Below are positions 1 to 6,667 of a stretch of DNA of 15,240 nt, one piece after another. Positions within the stretch are counted from its first letter, which is position 1; each line of letters begins with the position of its first letter. The position numbers and the translations under genes were made by a program. This DNA is from Deltaproteobacteria bacterium (GTDB taxonomy: Bacteria; Myxococcota; B64-G9): contig JAUVAM010000015.1 in assembly GCA_030591745.1 (NCBI GenBank), positions 1 to 15,240 on the forward strand, in the 5' to 3' direction. A model generated the notes under the pieces. It worked only from the letters and a program-made list of their open reading frames with translations, was not told where the DNA came from and made no database searches.

Positions 1-1472
1 ACCATGGGCGGCACTTCGTCGGGCAGCATGGCATTGGCCATCTCGGCCATGGGCAGATCGCCTGCGTGATTGTCGAAGGCGTTGGGGTGGGCCGGTCCAG
101 TCAGGTAGTCTTCGTCCGTGTCCACCCGCACCCGCCGGAAAATCATGTTCAGAGTGGGGACGAGCAAACCTGCATCCCGAAGCACTTGCTTGGTGGCCGG
201 CTGGAAGGCGGCCAAGGTGCGCACGAACTTCATCACCTCGTCCATCTCGGTGCCGGACGAGCCCTGGGATGAAGTCACATAGGCAAAAGCGGCGTGATAG
301 TGGTCCACTTCATCGTGGTCGCGGTGCTCCGGATACAAATAGTGATTGTTGCCGATGTACTGCTGATAAGTCGCATCGACCTTGTAAGTGGACAGCATCA
401 AGGAACGCATCTGGGACATCCAGGCATCGCCGGTGGTGTAGGCGGTGGAAGAATTGCCGATCACGATTCGATCGGGGTAGAGGCCGGTTTCTTGACCGTA
501 TCCATCGGTCATCAAATCCACCTGGGGCACGAAGGACAAACTCAGCCGGGTGTGGAAGTCATCCTTGTTGTGATACCAGTCACCGATGTTGCCGGCAGCG
601 AAACCCAAATCCCATTGTTCGATCAAAAACAGACAGACCGCCGATGAGCCCGTGCAGATGGGCGGGGTGAGCACGTGGATGTGGACATTCGCCTGTGCCG
701 TGGCATCGGCCGAATCCCGCAGCTCGAACAGGAAGTCGTAATGACCCGCCTGGCTGGGGGTCGGGGTCCAGGCAAAGGCACCTGTGTCCACGTCCAGGGT
801 GACATGCTCGGGCGCATCGATGAGCAAACCCTCTTTGAGAATGGACCCGACGGCATAGGTGATGGGCGGTTCGAGTGTGCTCGGGCTGACTGCAAACTCC
901 AGGAGGTTGGCCATGTAGGCTTCGGGCATGATCTCGTAGGAGACGTCGGGCACGAGGACCACGCAGGTCTCGTCTTCAACCATGTAGCCCAAATCGCAAG
1001 CCGTAACCTGGCAAGAACCCGCATCTTCCCAAACCCCCTGCTCGCTACAGGTCTGGTCAAGAGCCCCGCTGCCGTTTTCAATAAAACAGTCCACCTGCCG
1101 ATTGTCGCCGGGATCACAGTCATAACCCGCGTCAACTCCGGCATCTGTTCCGGCGTCGGTTCCGGCGTCGGTTCCGGCATCGGTTCCGGCATCGGTCCCG
1201 GCATCGGTCCCGGCATCGGATCCGGCGTCGATTCCGGCGTCGGTTCCGGCGTCGATTCCGGCGTCGATTCCGGCGTCGGTTCCGGCGTCGGTTCCGGCGT
1301 CGATTCCGGCGTCGATTCCGGCGTCGGTCCCAGCGTCGATTCCGGCATCCATGCCGGCATCATGAGTCGCCACGGTGCCACCGGAACAGGCGCCCAAGCA
1401 CAAGGCCAAGCTCAGCACGAAGAAAACCCGCGCCGGCCAAAACCCACCCTGAAGAGAGCTTTTCGTTTTCAT
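1..1472 (-). CDS. Secreted lipoprotein with Asp-Ala-Gly repeat spacer and Ig-like domain, C-terminus cut by window edge
   Basis: Reading left from the ATG at 1470-1472, 490 codons stay open to position 1, so the C-terminus lies outside the window. Residues 1-29 form a lipoprotein signal peptide ending in the lipobox L-G-A-C (Cys29). Residues 37-116 are 20 consecutive four-residue Xaa-Asp-Ala-Gly units, probably a flexible spacer lifting the folded part off the membrane. A short Cys-rich segment follows (DCxxxNG...QTCxxxGxW...CDxGY), of a kind common in myxobacterial surface proteins. A putative Ig-like domain of He_PIG type comes next; its marker is [18 protein letters not shown]. The remaining approximately 230 residues I do not recognise. 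Function is unknown; the sequence only supports surface exposure. No clear Shine-Dalgarno precedes the ATG, but TGCTAGTAT, a possible extended -10, ends 7 nt upstream, so a leaderless transcript is possible (weak inference). Two minus-strand lipoprotein genes lie upstream, after a 72-nt gap. Confidence 0.85.
   Translation of the reverse strand, partial: MKTKSSLQGGFWPARVFFVLSLALCLGACSGGTVATHDAGMDAGIDAGTDAGIDAGIDAGTDAGTDAGIDAGIDAGTDAGIDAGSDAGTDAGTDAGTDAGTDAGTDAGTDAGVDAGYDCDPGDNRQVDCFIENGSGALDQTCSEQGVWEDAGSCQVTACDLGYMVEDETCVVLVPDVSYEIMPEAYMANLLEFAVSPSTLEPPITYAVGSILKEGLLIDAPEHVTLDVDTGAFAWTPTPSQAGHYDFLFELRDSADATAQANVHIHVLTPPICTGSSAVCLFLIEQWDLGFAAGNIGDWYHNKDDFHTRLSLSFVPQVDLMTDGYGQETGLYPDRIVIGNSSTAYTTGDAWMSQMRSLMLSTYKVDATYQQYIGNNHYLYPEHRDHDEVDHYHAAFAYVTSSQGSSGTEMDEVMKFVRTLAAFQPATKQVLRDAGLLVPTLNMIFRRVRVDTDEDYLTGPAHPNAFDNHAGDLPMAEMANAMLPDEVPPM
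1125..1364 (-). repeat. 12-bp tandem repeat, 20 units, encoding (Xaa-Asp-Ala-Gly)20
   Basis: Twenty in-frame 12-bp units encode Asp-Ala-Gly preceded by His, Met, Ile, Thr, Ser or Val. Thr and Ile make up 16 of the 20. The nucleotide units are mostly ACC/ATC-GAC-GCC-GGA with scattered GAT, GCT, GGG and GGT variants, so the array is no longer perfectly homogeneous. Such arrays are prone to expansion and contraction by slippage. It lies directly after the lipobox region of the lipoprotein gene and acts as a linker at protein level. Confidence 0.95.
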
Positions 1473-1524
1473 GGAATCCATACTAGCACTTCTTCGCTAC
1501 GCCGCAGCATAAGGTGTTCCAATC

Positions 1525-1536
1525 CAGGGGGTCAGG
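1525..1536 (+). repeat. Copy 1 of 12-mer CAGGGGGTCAGG, intergenic
   Basis: The 12-mer CAGGGGGTCAGG occurs here, at 6469-6480 and at 8718-8729, always on the plus strand and always between genes. Here the next bases are TAAAGG, and the last two bases of the 12-mer are also the first two bases of a hairpin arm (1535-1542). I infer a relict end of a dispersed repeat or REP-type element; no transposase is seen here. Confidence 0.7.
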
Positions 1537-1565
1537 TAAAGGGCTCAGGGCTGGAAGCCTTTACC
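1535..1565 (-). terminator. Hairpin over the stop codon of the small lipoprotein gene; possible transcript end or repeat remnant
   Basis: GGTAAAGG (1535-1542) and CCTTTACC (1558-1565) form a perfect 8-bp stem around a 15-nt loop. The TGA stop of the minus-strand gene (1545-1547) lies inside the loop. In the minus-strand transcript the hairpin is followed by TGACCCCC and not by a U tract, so it does not fit an intrinsic terminator well. It could slow decay from the 3' end or belong to the neighbouring 12-mer repeat. Confidence 0.35.
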
Positions 1566-2009
1566 AGGGATTTCCCAGGAGCCGGAGGGGCCGAAGTCTG
1601 ACCATTGGTCATCCCTGCTCGCTGCGACGACCACAGCGAGAACAATTCCTATCACAGCCAGGACACCCAGGGTGACGCCAATGCCAATACAGGCGCTCTG
1701 ATCAACGGGCAAGCCGCCTGAGCCCGACACTTTGATGGCCCTTAGACGAGAGCGGGGGATCTGCTCATGACATTTCTCGCCACGACAATCTATGGGTACA
1801 AACAGAATGCCGGCTTCATCCCAGGCCAGGATCCGGCCTCGTCGGGTCATTTTTTGATTTTCCGGACTGTTTTCACCCGGCACATAGACGACATGGGCTT
1901 CAAGGGGTGGAGCATGGTCCGGATCGGATGAGGGGGCGACTCCGATGCTTCTGTATTGGCTGCAGCCGGCAATCAACATGCAGACTATCGTCATGCTTAG
2001 CGCTTTCAT
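1545..2009 (-). CDS. Small predicted lipoprotein with C-terminal membrane segment
   Basis: A 154-residue protein starting at ATG 2007-2009, chosen over a TTG 18 bases upstream because GGGGGGAGG lies 4 nt before the ATG and the signal peptide then has normal length. Residues 1-16 form a signal peptide with lipobox L-I-A-G-C (Cys16). The middle part, around RRGRILAWDEAGILFVPI, looks like a small beta-rich domain with two Cys about four residues apart (CRGEKC). Near the C-terminus is a hydrophobic stretch, ACIGIGVTLGVLAVIGIVLA, which can span the membrane. I do not recognise a family. The gene starts 14 nt after the stop of the gene at 2024-2794, so the two are almost certainly co-transcribed. 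The product is probably an envelope protein anchored by both lipid and helix. Confidence 0.75.
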   Translation of the reverse strand: MKALSMTIVCMLIAGCSQYRSIGVAPSSDPDHAPPLEAHVVYVPGENSPENQKMTRRGRILAWDEAGILFVPIDCRGEKCHEQIPRSRLRAIKVSGSGGLPVDQSACIGIGVTLGVLAVIGIVLAVVVAASRDDQWSDFGPSGSWEIPGKGFQP

Positions 2010-2013
2010 TTGG

Positions 2014-2022
2014 CCTCCCCCC
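2014..2022 (-). promoter_or_regulatory. Ribosome binding site fixing the start at 2009
   Basis: On the minus strand GGGGGGAGG is followed by CCAA and then ATG. It lies in the 14-nt gap after the upstream gene's stop and rules against the TTG at 2025-2027 as the start. Confidence 0.7.
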
Positions 2023-2023
2023 A

Positions 2024-2794
2024 TCAACGACCGAGGCGCTTTTCTCTTGCGCGCTTTTTCTCCTCCCGCCGGAGACGCTTCTCTTCTTTGCGAATCGCCT
2101 TCTCTGCCTTACGCGCGGCTCGGCGCTCGTCCCTATCGACGGACTTGGCGCTTCGCTCTCGGCCAGGTTTGCAAGAAAAGTCGAAGTTCTGCTCGACATC
2201 CGTGCCTTCGATGCGAAAGGAGTAGCCGTTTTTTCCGTAGCCGATCACGGCAACGGCATCTTTGGGCGCACCGGATTCGACGGCGCTACGCCACAAGGCC
2301 CCGGTCGTACATTTCGGGGGTGGCACCACTTTCTTTCGGGTTTTCTTCTTCGCCCCAGATGTGCCCAGGATCACCATCCCCTTGTGGGACGAATTGATCT
2401 TGACGTTGGTCGGCCCGGTGCTCTTGCGGGACATGTATCCCGGCGCGCTGACCCGAACCTGCACCTTCTCGTATCCCGATCCCCCTCCGGCCCCGACGGG
2501 TAGATCCGGGTCACCAGGACGCGTTCGCAAAAAGATATAGAGGACATACGGACCGTGCTCGGCGTTCAAATCCATGGTGCCGTCGGAGCGTACAAAACGC
2601 GCGCTGACGGACAGCAACTCAGCACCAGGGCCGACAAAGCTTTGCACAGCTCCGAGGGCGGCAAAGGGTTCATACTTGGCACGGTCACCCGGCGGATCGG
2701 CACTGATGACTTTCGCCTCATCGGGGCAAGCACAAAGACCCATCAGCAAAAATAACAACACCATCAAATAGGAAAGGAAACGAGCTCCATTCAT
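2024..2794 (-). CDS. Predicted lipoprotein with highly charged C-terminal helix
   Basis: A 256-residue protein starting at ATG 2792-2794. This start was picked because GGGAG lies 7 nt upstream and the open frame's earlier part (to 2833) has no such site. The signal peptide is followed by a lipobox ending L-C-A-C (Cys20). The central region has beta-strand character and mentions of a PEGA-like or carboxypeptidase-like fold would be speculative (YEKVQVRVSAPGYMSRKS is the closest hint). The last 40 residues are nearly all Lys, Arg, Glu and Ala, for example RREEKKRAREK, and predict a long charged helix that could bind acidic polymers, nucleic acid or peptidoglycan. I do not recognise the family. 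It is the first gene of the minus-strand cluster and shares an AT-richer 153-bp divergent region with the gene at 2948. Confidence 0.75.
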   Translation of the reverse strand: MNGARFLSYLMVLLFLLMGLCACPDEAKVISADPPGDRAKYEPFAALGAVQSFVGPGAELLSVSARFVRSDGTMDLNAEHGPYVLYIFLRTRPGDPDLPVGAGGGSGYEKVQVRVSAPGYMSRKSTGPTNVKINSSHKGMVILGTSGAKKKTRKKVVPPPKCTTGALWRSAVESGAPKDAVAVIGYGKNGYSFRIEGTDVEQNFDFSCKPGRERSAKSVDRDERRAARKAEKAIRKEEKRLRREEKKRAREKRLGR

Positions 2795-2801
2795 TATCCA
2801 T

Positions 2802-2806
2802 CTCCC
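2802..2806 (-). promoter_or_regulatory. Ribosome binding site for the gene starting at 2794
   Basis: GGGAG on the minus strand, 7 nt before the ATG. It supports the shorter start with a normal-length lipoprotein signal peptide. Confidence 0.6.
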
Positions 2807-2912
2807 TATAATCAGAATCGAGTTCACGGCCAAGCGTGGACATATTGAAGCATATACCTCGACTCTTAATCCACTGCCTCGGATATTGCAAATTCATCAA
2901 ATGGACCGAAAG

Positions 2913-2947
2913 GAACACCCTTGCTAGGATAAGCTAGGGAGGTGTTC
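2913..2947 (+). promoter_or_regulatory. Inverted repeat enclosing the ribosome binding site and touching the start codon
   Basis: GAACACC (2913-2919) and GGTGTTC (2941-2947) are perfect inverted repeats; the second arm ends one base before the ATG at 2948. Inside, GCT/AGC (2923-2925/2932-2934) can pair further. The Shine-Dalgarno AGGGAGG (2936-2942) partly lies in the stem. In RNA this could mask the site and control translation; in DNA it could be an operator. Which applies depends on where transcription starts, which I cannot see. Confidence 0.45.
2936..2942 (+). promoter_or_regulatory. Ribosome binding site AGGGAGG
   Basis: A strong site 5 nt before ATG 2948. It selects this ATG over the in-frame GTG at 2942, which overlaps the site. 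Confidence 0.75.
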
Positions 2948-4381
2948 ATGAGGCCGTCCATTCTTCTGTCTTTTATCTTATCCGCGTTGTTTTTTGTATG
3001 GGGCTGTACTTCCGGCTCGGTGAACACCAACCCGGACGCGGGCGACGGATTCGACGGACTAAGCGATGGCGGCGGGGACTCCGGGACGGACGGAGACACT
3101 GGGGGATCTGATCCAGGTGGCGATGCCGGAACCTGCCCTCCCCTGCCCGAGGAGACGGTCGACGAAGCCAGCGCGATCACCTCGCCCTCTGGTCCCATGC
3201 CTGAAGCAGGCCAGCCCTTCATCATCCAGCAGACAGGGGTGCAGGTCACACGCATCACGGACATGAGCGATGCCGACGGTTTTTCCTCTGGCTACACCAA
3301 CGGCTATGCCCGATGGAGTCCGCTCAACATGACCGGCGAATACCTCACCGCCTTCGCGAGTTCCGGTGGCGCCGCCATCTATCGACTCTCGGATCGAAGC
3401 GTGGTCACAACCCTGAATGTGGGCGAATCCAACGAATTGCACTGGGATTCATCCGGCGCGCCCGGCACCGATACACGCCTGTATTACCGGACCGGCGCCC
3501 AACTGCGCAGTCTTGAAGTGCTCTCCGGCCAGGATGATCTGGTGCACGACTTCACCCAGGAGTATCCCCAGGCCACCCAGGTACTCAACGGAGTCGAGGG
3601 CGCCCCTTCTTACGACATGCGCTACTGGGCCTTCCAGATTTGCCAGGGCATGACAGGGGGCGGCCAATGCACGGGTTTGCTGGACGTCCTGGTTTACGAC
3701 AAGCAACTGGACCAAATAGCCGGACGCCTCAGCGACAACCACGCATCCTTCCCCACGCCCAACTTCGTGGACATGTCCCCTTCCGGTGAACGCATCGTGG
3801 TGGGCACCTGTGCCGGCGATCCGGCACCCTTCAACGGGCCCTACGCCTGGACTCGTGATTTCACCGATCCGGTTCGCTTGTCCACCAACTGCACTCACTC
3901 CGGCTGGGCCTGGGGAAACGACGGGGCCGAGTTGTACATCAACTTTGATTCCTGCGGAGACAACAACGACGAGATCACCTTCACCTGCGACTACATCATG
4001 GCCGTGGACGTCACAGATCCCCAAGGCTGGGAAAACCGCCTGCCCATCCTGTACCAGGCGGACCTGGGCTGGGGCGGCTCGACCCACATGGGGCGATTCT
4101 ACGATCCGGCCGTTCGTGGCTGGTTCTTCCTGTCCACTTACGGGGATGGGGCGGACTGGTCGCGGGGACAATTGATGATGGTGGAACTCAAAAACGCCTC
4201 CGAAAACCCCAGACTGCTGCGCATCAGCCCAACACTCAACACCTACGAAGACTACTGGAGCGAGGCCTTCGCCTCCCTGGACTTCACCGGCACCCGGATC
4301 TACTGGGGCGGCAACTGGATGGGTCAAGCAGAGCTGGAAGTCTACCAGGCCGAGTTATGCCCGGGCTGGTGGCGGCAATAG
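2948..4381 (+). CDS. Secreted lipoprotein with predicted beta-propeller
   Basis: A 477-residue protein with a lipoprotein signal peptide ending V-W-G-C (Cys20) and an Asp/Gly-rich linker to about residue 62. The rest reads as repeated propeller-like strands: TGVQVTRITDMSDADG, GYTNGYARWSP near residue 115, a SPSGERIVVGT blade motif, and several Trp/Gly-rich turns such as SGWAWGNDGAELYINF. This matches the TolB/WD40-like propellers often found in Myxococcota lipoproteins. Such proteins usually bind a partner or glycan; I see no catalytic motif. Several Cys in the second half (QICQG...GQCTG, NCTHS, DSCGD...TCDY) could form disulfides, consistent with export. It shares a divergent upstream region with the minus-strand cluster and is followed after 90 bp by another lipoprotein gene on the same strand. 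Confidence 0.8.
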   Translation: MRPSILLSFILSALFFVWGCTSGSVNTNPDAGDGFDGLSDGGGDSGTDGDTGGSDPGGDAGTCPPLPEETVDEASAITSPSGPMPEAGQPFIIQQTGVQVTRITDMSDADGFSSGYTNGYARWSPLNMTGEYLTAFASSGGAAIYRLSDRSVVTTLNVGESNELHWDSSGAPGTDTRLYYRTGAQLRSLEVLSGQDDLVHDFTQEYPQATQVLNGVEGAPSYDMRYWAFQICQGMTGGGQCTGLLDVLVYDKQLDQIAGRLSDNHASFPTPNFVDMSPSGERIVVGTCAGDPAPFNGPYAWTRDFTDPVRLSTNCTHSGWAWGNDGAELYINFDSCGDNNDEITFTCDYIMAVDVTDPQGWENRLPILYQADLGWGGSTHMGRFYDPAVRGWFFLSTYGDGADWSRGQLMMVELKNASENPRLLRISPTLNTYEDYWSEAFASLDFTGTRIYWGGNWMGQAELEVYQAELCPGWWRQ

Positions 4382-4471
4382 GTTGACTTTTAGTCCAAGC
4401 GGATCGAAAGTTCCCCCATGGGGATGGAAAACGAAAACAAACAAATGTCCGCCTAGTCGGGAGCGAAGACA

Positions 4472-6448
4472 ATGAAAATGGGAACTTGGGGTAGCGCTTG
4501 TTTGTGCATGGTTTTACTTGCCGCCTGTGGGCCGGATGTCCGCATTCAACTTGTGCCAGACCAATCCATCACCTCCCCGGTGAGTCCTCAGCACCAATCA
4601 AATGCTCACGCCGTCTTTACCCACGACATCGGCTGGGTTCACTTTACGCCGCCCGGCGTGATGTCCCATCCCGAAATTTTGCATGCATTCACCCATGTGG
4701 TCGAGTTGAAGCTTTTGACAAGGACGGCTACGGAAAAATACGGAACCATCCTCATCCAGCACCTGGGCGACCTGCTCAGACTTGAGGCCTCGGTCACCAA
4801 ATCGAGTGGGGAGAAAACAACACTGTCTCCATCCGACATAAAAAAAACGACAACCCTGAGGAACGCCCTTCCAAGTACCTCTCAGCCTCTGGATCTCTAT
4901 GAGACAGCTCTCATTTTCCCCGGTCTTGAGGCAGGGGACGTCCTCTCATACCAATACACCCGCCGTGGTCACGCCGATTCCTGGAATTTCAGCCGTACGG
5001 ATGCGCCGGTTCTCTTCTCTCGATTCATTTACCCCAGGCCTTCCTGGAACTCGATCTTGAAATTCGTGGTCCACAATCCAAATCAACTCCCCGTGGAAAA
5101 GATCAGGAAAACATTCGTCGACTCCAAGGTCTTTTCATCCAAAGGAGCATTTCAGAGCTTTACGATGCGCAATGTGCCGGCTGTGGTCACAGCGCCCAAC
5201 ATGATTCTGACTTCTGATCTCATGACCAACCTGCGTGTGTTCATGGTCATGACAGGGAAGAACATGAACTCATTAGCGCGTGTGTATTTTAAATGGATAA
5301 CCCGAGGCAAGACTGCGCCATACGGCTTCGACAAAATTGCCAAGGACATGGTCGGCGACACCGAAGAGCCCAAAGAAATCGCCAAGCGCATCCACGACTG
5401 GATCAAAACAAACATTGCGATAAGCGATCCAAAGAAGCTGTCTCTCCGGTATCCCTACTCAGAACAGCTGAATCTTGCCTTGGGCGGCATCCTCAAAGAC
5501 AAACAGGCGAGTGCGGAACGAGCGGCCGCGCTTGCGTGGGCCCTTGTGTCCAGCCTGGGAGAAATGACCAAAGTGGTCTTGACGACTCACCGGGATTTCC
5601 TGGAGGCAGACCCCAAAATTGTGACGCTCGAGCAATTCAGCCATGTTTTTCTTTCCCTGGAAGACGGCACCCTGATCGACACCTCGGACAGGTATGTTCC
5701 TTTTGGAAAAATCCCCATGGAGTTCGAAGGCCGCAAGGCCATGTGGGCAGACGGCAAAAAAGGCGATTGGCGAGTCCTTGAACGAAGCACCGCCTTGCAA
5801 AACGTAGCCAAGCGCAAAATCGTGGCCAAGGTTCAGATCGACGGCGATCTTGTCGTGAAAGAAAACTGGTCCTTGTCCGGCAACAAGGCGCTGGAGCTGC
5901 GGCGAAAATTCGGGCCCCTGACGGAGAAACAAAGAGAAAAGCTCATGTCCGACTTGCTCCATGCCATGGCTCCAGGCGCCATGCTGGAGTCCTTCAAAGT
6001 CGAGAATCTGGATACAAACCTGGAGAAAGCTCTTTCGTTCACATTCGAATATCGACTCCCAGGCGGCATGAAGTCATCCGGCTCCAAAATGTTCATCTCC
6101 CTCAATTCCTTTGATCGCACTGCGTTTCCTGAACTCGATGGCAACGCGCAGCCCCACCCTCTCCGCTTTCCATACGCCTGGAAAAATGAAGCCGAGACGA
6201 CCTTTGTCCTCCCGACATCTCTCCGCATCAGTCAACGCCCCCAGTTCTGCAAGCAAAGCAACGAACTCAAAGAGGCCGGCTTCGAAACCCGGACCTCATG
6301 CAGCAAGGACGGAGACGAACACTTCACGATTCGACGCACGCTCATCCAAGGCAAACACAGGGTGGAGGCAAAACACTTTCAACAAATGAAAGCGCTAACC
6401 GACGAATACCGCAGCTTCTCCGCCACCAGACTGGTTCTTGAAAAGTAA
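4472..6448 (+). CDS. DUF3857/transglutaminase-like lipoprotein, apparently lacking the catalytic Cys
   Basis: A 658-residue protein starting at ATG 4472, with GGGAG 8 nt upstream. The lipobox is L-A-A-C (Cys19). The N-terminal half resembles DUF3857: the region from residue 141, LYETALIFPGLEAGDVLSY, is typical. It is followed by a helix (EIAKRIHDWIKTNI) and a transglutaminase-like core. In this fold the triad is Cys-His-Asp. The His is kept (His391 in FSHVFLSL), as is the Asp region (Asp403/Asp406 in LIDTSDRYVPFG). The segment expected to carry the Cys reads KDKQASAERAAALAWALVSS (residues 342-361) and has none; I find no Cys between the lipobox and about residue 590. It is therefore probably a non-catalytic scaffold or binding protein. 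A C-terminal beta-rich part with two Cys (QFCKQ, RTSCS) follows. Codon use seems more A-rich than in the next gene, at 6668. Confidence 0.85.
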   Translation: MKMGTWGSACLCMVLLAACGPDVRIQLVPDQSITSPVSPQHQSNAHAVFTHDIGWVHFTPPGVMSHPEILHAFTHVVELKLLTRTATEKYGTILIQHLGDLLRLEASVTKSSGEKTTLSPSDIKKTTTLRNALPSTSQPLDLYETALIFPGLEAGDVLSYQYTRRGHADSWNFSRTDAPVLFSRFIYPRPSWNSILKFVVHNPNQLPVEKIRKTFVDSKVFSSKGAFQSFTMRNVPAVVTAPNMILTSDLMTNLRVFMVMTGKNMNSLARVYFKWITRGKTAPYGFDKIAKDMVGDTEEPKEIAKRIHDWIKTNIAISDPKKLSLRYPYSEQLNLALGGILKDKQASAERAAALAWALVSSLGEMTKVVLTTHRDFLEADPKIVTLEQFSHVFLSLEDGTLIDTSDRYVPFGKIPMEFEGRKAMWADGKKGDWRVLERSTALQNVAKRKIVAKVQIDGDLVVKENWSLSGNKALELRRKFGPLTEKQREKLMSDLLHAMAPGAMLESFKVENLDTNLEKALSFTFEYRLPGGMKSSGSKMFISLNSFDRTAFPELDGNAQPHPLRFPYAWKNEAETTFVLPTSLRISQRPQFCKQSNELKEAGFETRTSCSKDGDEHFTIRRTLIQGKHRVEAKHFQQMKALTDEYRSFSATRLVLEK

Positions 6449-6468
6449 GGGGGTTCCATCGTTAAAAA

Positions 6469-6480
6469 CAGGGGGTCAGG
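6469..6480 (+). repeat. Copy 2 of 12-mer CAGGGGGTCAGG, intergenic
   Basis: Identical 12-mer, 20 bp after the stop of the transglutaminase-like gene. It shares one more base (T) downstream with copy 1. Confidence 0.7.
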
Positions 6481-6517
6481 TGGCAGCCCTCTTGGGTGCA
6501 CGTTTTCGCGTGGTCAG

Positions 6518-6543
6518 TCCAGCATCCCATGTTGTTTGCTGGA
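6518..6543 (+). terminator. Stem-loop downstream of the transglutaminase-like gene
   Basis: TCCAGCA (6518-6524) and TGCTGGA (6537-6543) form a perfect 7-bp stem with a 12-nt loop. It is followed by TTCCTTG and not a clean T run, so intrinsic termination is uncertain. It could be a 3' stability element. Confidence 0.3.
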
Positions 6544-6553
6544 TTCCTTGCCG

Positions 6554-6565
6554 TAATGGTCATTA
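6554..6565. promoter_or_regulatory. Palindrome TAATG-GT-CATTA, possible operator
   Basis: A perfect 5+2+5 palindrome 103 bp before the GTG at 6668. Its right part, TGGTCATTAT, is repeated directly at 6601-6610. The pattern would suit a dimeric regulator, but no regulator is encoded here and 12 bp is short. Confidence 0.3.
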
Positions 6566-6656
6566 TTCTAGTCCAAACATCAGCATTACGAGCAGTTTTC
6601 TGGTCATTATGAGCACCCTCCGTACTGTGCTACGATTTCGATCCCCAACAGGCTCC

Positions 6657-6663
6657 AGGAGGT
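6657..6663 (+). promoter_or_regulatory. Ribosome binding site AGGAGGT selecting a GTG start
   Basis: A near-perfect Shine-Dalgarno 4 nt before GTG 6668. It decides the start, as no ATG fits the signal peptide. Confidence 0.8.
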
Positions 6664-6667
6664 TTTT

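Larger units (their letters stand above)
6449..6667. other. 219-bp intergenic spacer with repeat remnant, hairpin and palindrome
   Basis: No gene fits here. From left to right it holds the second copy of the 12-mer CAGGGGGTCAGG, a 7-bp stem-loop at 6518-6543, the palindrome at 6554-6565, a direct repeat TGGTCATTAT (6557-6566 and 6601-6610, 44 bp apart) and a strong ribosome binding site. I see no convincing -35/-10 pair. Confidence 0.6.

Noticed and set aside
1125..1364. Possible CRISPR or other spaced repeat array
   Set aside because: The 12-bp units are directly adjacent, in frame and coding; no spacers exist.
675..1601. A 308-codon plus-strand open frame with Gly-Val-Gly-Ser-Gly repeats
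   Set aside because: It is the antisense reading of the Asp-Ala-Gly array; the minus strand gives a proper lipoprotein with signal peptide and recognisable domain.
2795..2835. TTGGCC and TATAGG, 17 bp apart, as a promoter for the minus-strand cluster
   Set aside because: The -10 would overlap the ribosome binding site, leaving no leader.
3449..4327. A 292-codon minus-strand open frame
   Set aside because: It lies fully inside the propeller lipoprotein gene, has no recognisable motif and no ribosome site; it is a GC-rich shadow.
4383..4420. TTGACT as a -35 element for the transglutaminase-like gene
   Set aside because: No acceptable -10 is found 16-18 bp downstream; the nearby CCCCATGGGG palindrome has no further support.
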